A stretch of 5,263 nucleotides of DNA from Planctomycetota bacterium (lineage in GTDB: Bacteria; Planctomycetota; SBBH01; JAHFOU01): assembly GCA_023261525.1 (NCBI GenBank), contig JAHFOU010000047.1, positions 5,429 to 10,691 of the forward strand, read 5' to 3'. Both the position numbers and the translations under genes were made by a program. The notes under the pieces are model-generated. The model saw nothing but the letters and a program-made list of their open reading frames with translations. It made no database searches and was not told the origin of the DNA. Each line of letters starts with the position of its first letter. Position 1 is the stretch's first letter. Positions 1-5,263 of this stretch are shown here, in pieces.

Positions 1-694
1 TGTCGTCGAACTCCGCGAACTTGAGGAAGTCGTAGTAGGCGCCGCGGTGCTTCACGGTCTTGGCGCGATCGAGCGCCTTCTGACTAACGGAGAAGACGGC
101 CAAGCCCGGCGGGATGGCGAAGGCCTTCTGCACGCCCGCGAGGCAGACGTCGATGCCCAGGCGGTCGACCTCGATTTTGACCCCGGCCATGGAGGAGACC
201 GCGTCCACGCACCAGATCACGTCGGGGTATTTCCTCATCACCGCGGAGATCGACTCCAGGTCGTTCATCACGCCGGCCGAGGTCTCGTTGTGGACCAGGG
301 TCAGGCAGTCGTACTTGCCCGTCGAGAGCCGCTTGTCGATCTCCTCGGCCGTATTGGGCTGGCCCCACTCCGCGGCGTAGGCGTCGACCTCCTTGCCGTT
401 GGCCTTGGCGATCTCGGTCCAGCGCTCGGAGAAGGCCCCGCAGGAGCAGGAGAGGATGCGCTTCGAGGAGACGTTGCGGATCGCCCCCTCCATGACTCCC
501 GATGCCGAGGAGGTGCCCAGGAAGACCCGGTTCCTGGTGTAGAGGAGCTCCTTCAGGACCGGGACGATGCGGTTGTAGAGGTCCGGGAACTCCTTGCCGC
601 GGTGCCCGAAGATGGGCGCGCCCATGGCATCGAGGACCTCCTTCGGGCTCTCGATGGGGCCGGGGATGAAGAGGCGGTTGCGGGGAGTCGTCAC
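1..694 (-). CDS. Class V aminotransferase, alanine/serine-glyoxylate or phosphoserine transaminase type (3' end outside window)
   Basis: This is a PLP-dependent fold-type I aminotransferase. The 231 residues visible are about 60% of the usual length of roughly 380, and the C-terminal small domain lies beyond the left edge. I read it directly from the sequence. The N-terminus has the family's FIPGP (9-13) and GHR (30-32) motifs. A phosphate-binding TSSASG stretch follows at 61-66, then HNETSAGVMN (135-144), the pyridine-binding Asp164 in VDAVSS, and the Schiff-base Lys190 in GVQKAFAIPPG. The start is GTG at 694. GAGGAG lies 8 bases upstream (708-703), and the GTG overlaps the lipoprotein stop as GTGA, which implies translational coupling. 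Family members transfer amino groups among alanine, serine, glyoxylate or phosphoserine. Placement downstream of serA suggests phosphohydroxypyruvate transamination, the SerC role, but the sequence alone does not fix the substrate. The family call is very secure and the substrate is uncertain. Confidence 0.92.
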   Translation of the reverse strand, partial: MTTPRNRLFIPGPIESPKEVLDAMGAPIFGHRGKEFPDLYNRIVPVLKELLYTRNRVFLGTSSASGVMEGAIRNVSSKRILSCSCGAFSERWTEIAKANGKEVDAYAAEWGQPNTAEEIDKRLSTGKYDCLTLVHNETSAGVMNDLESISAVMRKYPDVIWCVDAVSSMAGVKIEVDRLGIDVCLAGVQKAFAIPPGLAVFSVSQKALDRAKTVKHRGAYYDFLKFAEFDD

Positions 695-1137
695 GGGGGG
701 GTCTCCTCGTTGAAGGGCACGGCCAGCAGTTTCCCGTCGAGGCGGCGGACGATGAGGTTGCGGTTCTGGAAGGGGCCCTTGGCCAGGTCCACGCTCAGCC
801 CCCCCTGGGGGGCGTACACGTTGAGGCGCTCCGGGCGGATCGAGGCCTTGATCTCCCCGATCACCAGCTCCGCCGAGTCCCGCCCCACCGTCCCGCGGTA
901 GCCGGTCACCCCCTCGAACGCGAGCTGGCGGGAGCGGCCCTTCTGGGTCAGGGTGACCACGGTGTCCTTGCCCACCGTGTCCACCCGGATCCCGTTCATC
1001 ATGGCCCCGTCCATCTCGGGCGGCCAGACGCAGGACTTGGTGGTCGTCTCCGGGATCGTGGACACCCGTCCCGAGTCCGAGCAGCCGCCCGCCAGCACGG
1101 CGGCCAGCGGCAGGATCCAGCGCATCGTCTTCGCCAT
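691..1137 (-). CDS. Small predicted lipoprotein of unknown function
   Basis: This 148-residue protein has a classical lipoprotein signal: basic residues Lys3 and Arg6, a hydrophobic core at about 7-16, and LAGGC ending at the lipidated Cys19. Ser at +2 predicts delivery to the outer membrane by the Lol rule. The mature part has one further cysteine (Cys36 in KSCVWPP). The rest is rich in alternating polar and hydrophobic stretches (about 50-145) that suggest a beta-sheet domain, ending in a Pro-rich tail. I recognise no named family. The ATG at 1137 is preferred over Met5 because AAAGGAG sits 8 bases upstream. The gene starts 18 bases after the DUF1015 stop, and its own stop overlaps the aminotransferase start, so it is embedded in the serine-type operon. 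Function cannot be assigned; lipidation and export are well supported. Confidence 0.85.
   Translation of the reverse strand: MAKTMRWILPLAAVLAGGCSDSGRVSTIPETTTKSCVWPPEMDGAMMNGIRVDTVGKDTVVTLTQKGRSRQLAFEGVTGYRGTVGRDSAELVIGEIKASIRPERLNVYAPQGGLSVDLAKGPFQNRNLIVRRLDGKLLAVPFNEETPP
703..708 (-). promoter_or_regulatory. Ribosome binding site for the aminotransferase gene
   Basis: GAGGAG on the minus strand lies 8 bases before the GTG at 694, inside the last codons of the lipoprotein gene. It decides the non-ATG start. Together with the 4-base GTGA stop/start overlap it indicates coupled translation of the two genes. Confidence 0.75.
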
Positions 1138-1145
1138 GTCCCCCT

Positions 1146-1152
1146 CTCCTTT
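1146..1152 (-). promoter_or_regulatory. Strong ribosome binding site for the lipoprotein gene
   Basis: AAAGGAG on the minus strand sits 8 bases before the ATG at 1137, within the 18-base gap after the DUF1015 stop codon. It is the best Shine-Dalgarno sequence in the window and selects the first Met over Met5. Confidence 0.8.
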
Positions 1153-1155
1153 CGG

Positions 1156-2451
1156 TTAGAACGCGATCTTGTAGACGACGAGTCCGCTCAACAGCTTGGG
1201 ATAGAAGTCGGTGCTCTTCTGGGGCATGCGCTCGCCCCGGGCCGAGACCCGCATCACGTCCGCGATGGGCGTGGGCGGCACGAAGAAGACGGCTTGGGAC
1301 TTCCCGTTGCGCAGGGTCTGGAAGGCCTCCTCCGGGTCGCGGTGGTAGTGCAGGTGGGACTCGTTCTCCATCTCCTTGGCCCCGATCCCCAGGTGGGGCT
1401 CCAGGATGAGGCTGTGGAGGACGGCGGCGTCGCAGCGCTTCCAGTCCGGCGAATGCTCCCCCGGGATGGCGCCCTCGGGATCATCGCGCTTGAGCTTGAG
1501 GCGGTAGCCCTGGCCGTTGGCGAAGGCCACCGCGAAGGTCCAGCGGCCGGTGGCCTCCACGCAGGCCTTCCCGCCGGTGCCGCGCAGGGGGGTCACGGAG
1601 AAATCCTTGCCCAGGCGGGCCATGAGGCGGTTGGGGTCGAAGCCCTGGACCGAGTGCACCGCCCGGTGGGTGGGCAGGATGGTGAGGCCGGGGTCCTGGA
1701 GGGCGACATAGGCCACCGGGACGGCGTCATAGGTCTCGGGCCCGGCGCAGGGCTGGCCGCGCTCCCTCAGCTCCTTCTGGTAGTTGAGGGCGGTCTCGTA
1801 ACGGTGGTGGCCGTCGGCGATGAGGCAGTACGTGGGCCGCATCATCTCCTGGAGGGTGCGGATCCCCCCCTCCTGGTTCACGGCCCAGAGGCGGTGGGCG
1901 TTGCCGTCCTCGTCGGTGGCCTCGCGGGGGTCCTGGCCCGCCACCATGGCGTCCAGGAGGCGGTTCACCTCGCCCTTCGGGTCGTCATAGAGCATGAAGA
2001 TCAGCTCGCAGGATGCGCCCAGGGCCCGGATCAGGCTCAGGCGGTCGGCCTTGGGGCCGGCCAGGGTCTTCTCGTGGGCGCGTACGCCCTGCCCGAAGGG
2101 CTCCAGGACCCCGGCGGCGATGAAGGCCCGTCGCGTGAGGGCCTTCCCGTCCGGCGTCTTGTAGGACTGGTAGTAGGGGTAGATGGACGGCGTCTCGTCC
2201 CGGCTCAGGGTGCCGTCCTTCATCCACTGGAACAGCGTGGCGTCGGCCCGGGTGTAGGCGTTCCGGTCGAAGGTGTCGTCCGCCTGTTTCCTCGGCAGGA
2301 TGACGCGCACGATGTTGTGGGGGCTGGCGGCCAGGTAGCGCTCTTCCAGGGCCGGGGTGATCTTGTCGTAGGGCTGGGTGACCGCCTGGGAGAGGGCGGG
2401 GACCCTGGCGGGGTCGAAGCGCCAGCCCCGGAACGGCAGGATGCTGGCCAT
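1156..2451 (-). CDS. DUF1015 family protein, probably linked to serine metabolism
   Basis: This 431-residue soluble protein has no signal peptide or membrane segment and matches the DUF1015 family (COG4198 by recollection) along its length. Recognisable blocks are the N-terminal PFRGWRFDP (6-14), QPYDK (26-30) and SPHNIVRVILP (43-53). The middle has HEKTLAGPKADRL (126-138) and ADGHHRYETA (212-221), and the end has MPQKSTDFYPKLLSGLV (409-425), a hallmark of the family C-terminus. Conserved polar residues likely to form an active site are His126, Glu127, Lys128, Asp213, His215, His216, Arg217 and Lys412. The ATG at 2451 lies 4 bases after the serA stop and lacks a good Shine-Dalgarno, so reinitiation after serA is likely. 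The start is supported because the family motif begins at residue 6. The biochemical activity is not established to my knowledge. Neighbouring serA and a class V aminotransferase point to serine or phosphoserine chemistry, which is inference. Confidence 0.9.
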   Translation of the reverse strand: MASILPFRGWRFDPARVPALSQAVTQPYDKITPALEERYLAASPHNIVRVILPRKQADDTFDRNAYTRADATLFQWMKDGTLSRDETPSIYPYYQSYKTPDGKALTRRAFIAAGVLEPFGQGVRAHEKTLAGPKADRLSLIRALGASCELIFMLYDDPKGEVNRLLDAMVAGQDPREATDEDGNAHRLWAVNQEGGIRTLQEMMRPTYCLIADGHHRYETALNYQKELRERGQPCAGPETYDAVPVAYVALQDPGLTILPTHRAVHSVQGFDPNRLMARLGKDFSVTPLRGTGGKACVEATGRWTFAVAFANGQGYRLKLKRDDPEGAIPGEHSPDWKRCDAAVLHSLILEPHLGIGAKEMENESHLHYHRDPEEAFQTLRNGKSQAVFFVPPTPIADVMRVSARGERMPQKSTDFYPKLLSGLVVYKIAF

Positions 2452-2455
2452 ATGG

Positions 2456-3376
2456 CTAGGCCAGGGCCTCGATCACGAGCCGGGCCACGTCCTCCCCGGC
2501 CCGGTCCTGGCCCTCCGCGGTGGAGGCGCCCAGGTGGGGGGTGAGGATCACGTTCTCGAATACGGCCAGGGGATGGGTGCCCTTCACGGGCTCCTCGGGG
2601 AAGACGTCCAGGGCGGCCCCGCCCAGGTGGCCGGACTTCAGGGCCTCGCCCACGGCCGCCTCGTCCACCACCCCGCCGCGGGCGCAGTGGATGAGGAGGG
2701 CGCCCGGCTTCATGAGCTTCAGCGTCGAGGCGTTGATCAGGTGCCGGGTGGTGTCGGTGAGGGGGCAGTGCAGGGAGACGATGTCGGCCTGGGGCAAGAT
2801 CTGCTCCAGGGGCAGGACCCGGATGCCCAGGGCGGAGAGGTCGTCCGAGGGCTGGGTGTTCCGGCTCCGGTTGGCCAGGACCCTCATCCCGAGGGCCTGG
2901 GCGCGCTTGGCGGTCTCCTGCCCGATGCGGCCCAGGCCCACGAGGCCCAGGGTCTTGCCGTACAGCTCGCGCCCTTCGAAGCGTTTTTTCTCCCATTGGC
3001 CGGCCCGCATGGTGCGGTCCGCGGCGGCCAGGTGCCGGGAGAGCGCGAACATGAGCCCGAGGGCATGCTCGGCGACGGAGATGGCCGTGGCGCCGGGGGT
3101 GTTGAGGACCCGGATGCCCTTGGCCTGGGCGGCCTTGGCGTCCACGTTGTCCAGGCCGACGCCGGCCCGGGCGATGACCTTGAGCTTTACGCCCTTGGCG
3201 ATGAGGTCGGCGGTGGCCTTGGTGGCCGAGCGCACGATCCAGGCGTCGTAGTCGCCGATGATCGGGGCGATGGCGTCCGGCTTGAGCCCGCCCTTCACGT
3301 CCACCTGGTGTCCGGCGGCCTTCAGGAGGGCCACGCCCTTGTCGGCAATGGGATCACTGATGAGGACGCGGGCCAT
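2456..3376 (-). CDS. serA: D-3-phosphoglycerate dehydrogenase, short form without ACT domain
   Basis: This 306-residue D-2-hydroxyacid dehydrogenase would oxidise 3-phosphoglycerate to 3-phosphohydroxypyruvate, the first step of the phosphorylated serine pathway in the cytosol. The N-terminal half of the substrate domain includes RAGVGLDNVD (70-79) and the LNTPGA motif (91-96). The Rossmann domain has GLGRIG at 147-152. Catalytic residues are Arg233 in CARGGVVDE, Glu262 in DVFPEEP and His281 in TPHLGAST. The protein ends right after the catalytic core, so it lacks the C-terminal ACT domain through which the E. coli enzyme (about 410 residues) is inhibited by serine. The second-strand end of the Rossmann fold reads ANRSRN (168-173) rather than the usual Y-D-P, which may favour NADP. 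There is no Shine-Dalgarno before the ATG at 3376; an extended -10 box lies just upstream. A related hydroxyacid reductase (glyoxylate or hydroxypyruvate) is the main alternative. Confidence 0.88.
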   Translation of the reverse strand: MARVLISDPIADKGVALLKAAGHQVDVKGGLKPDAIAPIIGDYDAWIVRSATKATADLIAKGVKLKVIARAGVGLDNVDAKAAQAKGIRVLNTPGATAISVAEHALGLMFALSRHLAAADRTMRAGQWEKKRFEGRELYGKTLGLVGLGRIGQETAKRAQALGMRVLANRSRNTQPSDDLSALGIRVLPLEQILPQADIVSLHCPLTDTTRHLINASTLKLMKPGALLIHCARGGVVDEAAVGEALKSGHLGGAALDVFPEEPVKGTHPLAVFENVILTPHLGASTAEGQDRAGEDVARLVIEALA

Positions 3377-3386
3377 GGAAGTCGGG

Positions 3387-3395
3387 ATTATAGCA
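3387..3395 (-). promoter_or_regulatory. Extended -10 promoter of serA, predicted near-leaderless start
   Basis: The minus strand reads TGCTATAAT, a perfect extended -10 element (TGN plus consensus TATAAT). It lies 10 bases before the serA ATG. The expected transcription start, about 7 bases past the hexamer, would leave only about 4 bases of leader. No good -35 hexamer is visible at 16-18 bases, which extended -10 promoters tolerate. The TAA stop codon of the preceding 124-residue gene is inside the TATAAT. The sequence match is seen directly; promoter activity is inferred. Confidence 0.6.
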
Positions 3396-3762
3396 GACCC
3401 AGCCGTCGGGCCTCCCGGGCCAGCAGGCTGCCGGTCTCCGTGCGCAGGAGGATGCCCGTGAAGCTCGCCTGCACCCCGTGGGCGAGGGCCCGGGCGATGC
3501 GGGGGTCCCGCGCGGCCGTCCGGGCCAGCCAGCCCTCGGGACGGGCGTGACGGATCCCGAGACCCAGTTCCTGCGTCAGGCGGGCCATCTCCCTCAGGTG
3601 GAAGCGCACCCGGTCGCGGATCTCCCCGGATTGCATGCGGGGGGCCTCCTCGCCGGAGAGGGGGTAGTCCAGGAGGACCTCGATCCGCTCCCCGCGCCGG
3701 ACGGCGGAAAGGGCGCGTCGGGCCAGCTCTCCGTGCGGGGGATCGTACCGGAGGGAGAGCAC
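3388..3762 (-). CDS. Arginine-rich 124-residue hypothetical protein
   Basis: I do not recognise this protein. It starts at a GTG whose first base is the last base of the radical SAM stop (TAGTG), so the two genes overlap by one base and are probably translationally coupled. A longer reading from an ATG at 3924 is possible in the same frame. I rejected it because it would lie within the radical SAM gene and yields only low-complexity Arg/Pro/His sequence. The chosen reading has 22 arginines, no lysine and no cysteine. It starts with a strand-like segment, has a probable beta strand at RIEVLLDYP (26-34), then amphipathic helices at about 45-68 and 84-96, and ends in a basic helix with Leu-Leu. 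No signal peptide or membrane span is evident. Third positions are strongly G/C like its neighbours, which supports real coding. It is likely a partner or accessory of the radical SAM protein, by position only. Confidence 0.72.
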   Translation of the reverse strand: MLSLRYDPPHGELARRALSAVRRGERIEVLLDYPLSGEEAPRMQSGEIRDRVRFHLREMARLTQELGLGIRHARPEGWLARTAARDPRIARALAHGVQASFTGILLRTETGSLLAREARRLGLL

Positions 3763-4973
3763 TAGTCTTCGATGAGCTCCGGCTCCTCGGCCGGGTCCAC
3801 GGGCTTGGCCGGCTTGGGCGGGATGTACAGGCAGGTGGGGTCCGAGGCGTGGATGTCGCCGGTGAGCCCGTAGGACCTCGACCGGGATCCCCCGCAGACC
3901 TCGCGGTAGTCGCAGTAGCCGCACTTGCCCTTGATCCGGGAATAGTCGCGGAGCGAACGGAACAGCTCCGCGTTGCGGTAGATGTCCACCAGCGAGCGCT
4001 TGCGCACGTTGCCGCCCGAGACCGGCAGGAAGCCGCTGGGGCAGACCTCGCCGAGGTGGCTGATGAAGACGAAGCCGTTGCCGTCGTTGATGCCCTTGGC
4101 GGCCCGCGCGACCCCTTGGCTGGCGTCGGCAGCGGCCTGGGAGCGTTCCGTCAAGAACGTGGGCGACGCCCAGCCGCCGGCCTCCATCGGCCGGGTGGCG
4201 GCTGTGCCTTCCATCCTTCTCCTCTGGATCACCACGCGGCGATAGGCCTGGGCCGAGGTGGTCTTGATGTCGTAGGGCATGGTCTTGGAGAGGTCGTAGA
4301 GGAGCTGGAAGACCTCCTCGTGGCGACGGGCGCTGACGAGGTCCTTCTTCTGGCCCCTCCCGGTCGGCACCAGGAAGAAGACGGACCAGAGGCAGATGTC
4401 GATGGCCTTCATGAGCTCGGCCATGGCCGGGACCTGAGACTGGTTGTGGCGGGTGATGGTGGTGTTGATCTGGACGTCCAGGCCGATGGCCCGCGCCTCG
4501 CGCACGGCGGCCAGGGTCCAGTCGAAGGAGCCGGTCACCTTGCGGAAGGCGTCGTGCTCCTCCCGCGTGGCGGCGTCCAGGGAGACGGCCAGGCGGGCCA
4601 GGCCGGCGTCCTTCATCTTCTGGATGACGTCCCGGGTCATGAGCTTGGTGCCGGAGGGTGTGAGCGTCATCCGGAGGCCGAGCTGGTCCCCGAAGCGGAT
4701 CAGCTCGAAGAGGTCAGGGCGCTTCAGGGGGTCGCCCCCGGTGAGGACCATGAGGGGCTGGCCGAACTCCCGGACCTGGGTCAGGAGCTTCTTGGCCTCC
4801 TCGGTGCTCAGCTCCCCGCTCTCGCGCCAGGGCTTGGCCTCGGCCCGGCAGTGGACGCACGCGAGATCGCAGGCTTGCGTCATCTCCCAGATCACGATGA
4901 AGGGGGCCTGGTCGAAGTCGATGGCCGCGAAGTCGGGCTTCGGGCGGCGGTCGGGCGTGGCCGGGAGGATCAT
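3762..4973 (-). CDS. Radical SAM/SPASM domain protein, BA_1875-like (TIGR04053-type)
   Basis: This 403-residue enzyme has the radical SAM cluster motif CxxxCxxC at Cys35, Cys39 and Cys42 (CDLACVHC), preceded by the family's PFIVIWEMTQA (24-34). TGGDP at 78-82 is the SAM-contacting motif, and LTPSGT (104-109), SLDAATREEHDAFR (131-144), QINTTITRHN (168-177) and FFLVPTGRG (199-207) follow. The C-terminal SPASM-type region has Cys311 (CPSGFLP), Cys351, Cys354, Cys360 (CGYCDYREVCGGSRSR) and Cys381, which probably bind auxiliary iron-sulfur cluster(s). The pattern fits the group I recall as TIGR04053. It is related to the PqqE and NirJ/Ahb heme-modifying enzymes, but its substrate is unknown. An acidic and proline-rich tail (383-403) follows the last cysteine. 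No Shine-Dalgarno precedes the ATG at 4973, and a -10-like box lies 6 bases upstream. Oxygen-sensitive cytosolic chemistry is expected for the family. Confidence 0.92.
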   Translation of the reverse strand: MILPATPDRRPKPDFAAIDFDQAPFIVIWEMTQACDLACVHCRAEAKPWRESGELSTEEAKKLLTQVREFGQPLMVLTGGDPLKRPDLFELIRFGDQLGLRMTLTPSGTKLMTRDVIQKMKDAGLARLAVSLDAATREEHDAFRKVTGSFDWTLAAVREARAIGLDVQINTTITRHNQSQVPAMAELMKAIDICLWSVFFLVPTGRGQKKDLVSARRHEEVFQLLYDLSKTMPYDIKTTSAQAYRRVVIQRRRMEGTAATRPMEAGGWASPTFLTERSQAAADASQGVARAAKGINDGNGFVFISHLGEVCPSGFLPVSGGNVRKRSLVDIYRNAELFRSLRDYSRIKGKCGYCDYREVCGGSRSRSYGLTGDIHASDPTCLYIPPKPAKPVDPAEEPELIED

Positions 4974-4979
4974 CCCGGC

Positions 4980-4985
4980 ATTTTA
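4980..4985 (-). promoter_or_regulatory. Possible -10 box for a leaderless radical SAM transcript
   Basis: TAAAAT on the minus strand is one mismatch from TATAAT and ends 6 bases before the ATG at 4973. A start 7 bases past the hexamer would fall on the A of ATG, giving a leaderless message. No TG extension and no clear -35 are visible. The 28-base gap also lacks a Shine-Dalgarno, which fits but does not prove the idea. Confidence 0.35.
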
Positions 4986-5001
4986 GCCGTTCGAGCCCAG
5001 C

Positions 5002-5263
5002 TCAGCGGACTTTCCAGCGGACCCCGAGGTCGAGGACATGAGAGCCTCCCATGTTGTCCTGGGTGATCGTGAAATTCCCGCCGTCGTCCTTCCGGTTCTC
5101 GCCAAGGCTGTAGAGGACGAAGCCGGAGCCGTCCGCCTCGGGCTTGTAGACGAAGGGTTTGAGGGCCCAGGGATCCAGGGGGCGGTCCTGGATCAGCTCG
5201 GCGGGGACCTCCTCTAGGGTGGCTGGGAGCTTCCCGGTCTTCATCTTGTGCTGGAGCACGGCC
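5002..5263 (-). CDS. C-terminal fragment of hypothetical protein with pseudopilin-like DPW...LYSLG...DDGG motif (5' end outside window)
   Basis: An open frame enters from the right edge and ends at a TGA at 5004-5002, so only the last 86 or so residues are visible. A GTG at 5259 could be read as a start, but Ala precedes it in the same open frame and the content looks like the tail of a larger protein. The fragment reads as a helix with TGKLPATLEEVP, then LDPWALKPFVYKP and FVLYSLGENRKDDGG, ending in VRWKVR. This order (helix, K-x-P-x-x-L-E-E, D-P-W, then L-Y-S-x-G-x-N and D-D-G-G) recurs at the C-terminus of GspG-like pseudopilins and of many uncharacterised proteins in acidobacteria and planctomycetes. 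The full function cannot be told from this piece. It ends 28 bases before the radical SAM gene. Confidence 0.7.
   Translation of the reverse strand, partial: AVLQHKMKTGKLPATLEEVPAELIQDRPLDPWALKPFVYKPEADGSGFVLYSLGENRKDDGGNFTITQDNMGGSHVLDLGVRWKVR

Noticed and set aside
47..901. Plus-strand open frame of 284 codons opposite the aminotransferase and lipoprotein
   Set aside because: The minus strand shows an unambiguous class V aminotransferase with its PLP lysine; the plus reading has no recognisable motif.
2448..2455. CCATATGG palindrome spanning the DUF1015 start codon
   Set aside because: An 8-base palindrome formed by the ATG and neighbouring codons; too short to claim as an operator without a second copy, and none was seen.
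1294..2544. Long plus-strand open frame of 416 codons opposite DUF1015
   Set aside because: Antisense shadow caused by strong third-position G/C; the translation is Gly/Val/Leu/Ala low-complexity with no motif, while the minus strand encodes a clear DUF1015 protein.
2378..3550. Plus-strand open frame of 390 codons opposite serA
   Set aside because: It crosses three minus-strand gene boundaries and reads as biased low-complexity sequence, so it is a shadow of serA and its neighbours.
3763..3924. N-terminal extension of the 124-residue protein to an ATG at 3924
   Set aside because: It would overlap the SPASM-coding end of the radical SAM gene by about 160 bases and encodes only Arg/Pro/His-rich frame-shadow sequence; the coupled GTG at 3762 is more credible.
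3849..5066. Long plus-strand open frame of 405 codons opposite the radical SAM gene
   Set aside because: Same shadow effect; the composition is Gly/Ala/Val/Asp/His-rich without domains, and the minus strand has all radical SAM and SPASM cysteines.
5172..5194. Perfect 8-base inverted repeat GATCCAGG...CCTGGATC with a 7-base loop
   Set aside because: It lies within the coding part of the right-edge gene, about 170 bases before its stop, with no following T-run; chance in GC-rich coding DNA is the simplest explanation and it is not a terminator.

Overview
The window is GC-rich, densely coding, and every gene I can support lies on the minus strand. It therefore reads from high to low coordinates: the 3' end of a gene with a secretion/pilin-type C-terminal motif (5263-5002), a radical SAM/SPASM protein (4973-3762), an arginine-rich 124-residue protein I do not recognise (3762-3388), a short D-3-phosphoglycerate dehydrogenase SerA (3376-2456), a DUF1015 protein (2451-1156), a small lipoprotein (1137-691) and a class V aminotransferase that runs off the left edge (694-1). 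Gaps between genes are 28, -1, 11, 4, 18 and -4 bases. There is no non-coding stretch longer than 28 bases, and I saw no RNA gene, mobile element, CRISPR array or convincing terminator.

Strong third-position G/C, GTG starts at coupled junctions, a Gram-negative-type lipoprotein signal and the gene repertoire suggest a GC-rich diderm bacterium. An acidobacterium of the Holophaga/Geothrix type is my best guess, but no marker gene here proves it.

The functional core is the left two thirds. SerA would oxidise 3-phosphoglycerate, and the class V aminotransferase could transaminate 3-phosphohydroxypyruvate (or act on serine/alanine and glyoxylate). DUF1015 sits between them, so the set looks like a serine-synthesis operon without recognisable SerC or SerB, and DUF1015 is a candidate for an unassigned step. 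DUF1015 carries an Asp-Gly-His-His-Arg motif that resembles the ParB/sulfiredoxin/SerK-type phosphotransfer motif. The small lipoprotein, placed in the same coupled string, is unexplained.

The right part holds a radical SAM protein of the SPASM-containing BA_1875-like group (TIGR04053 by recollection) with a one-base stop/start overlap to the arginine-rich small protein. A perfect extended -10 box overlaps the small protein's stop codon and would start a nearly leaderless serA transcript, so serA onward is probably its own transcription unit.
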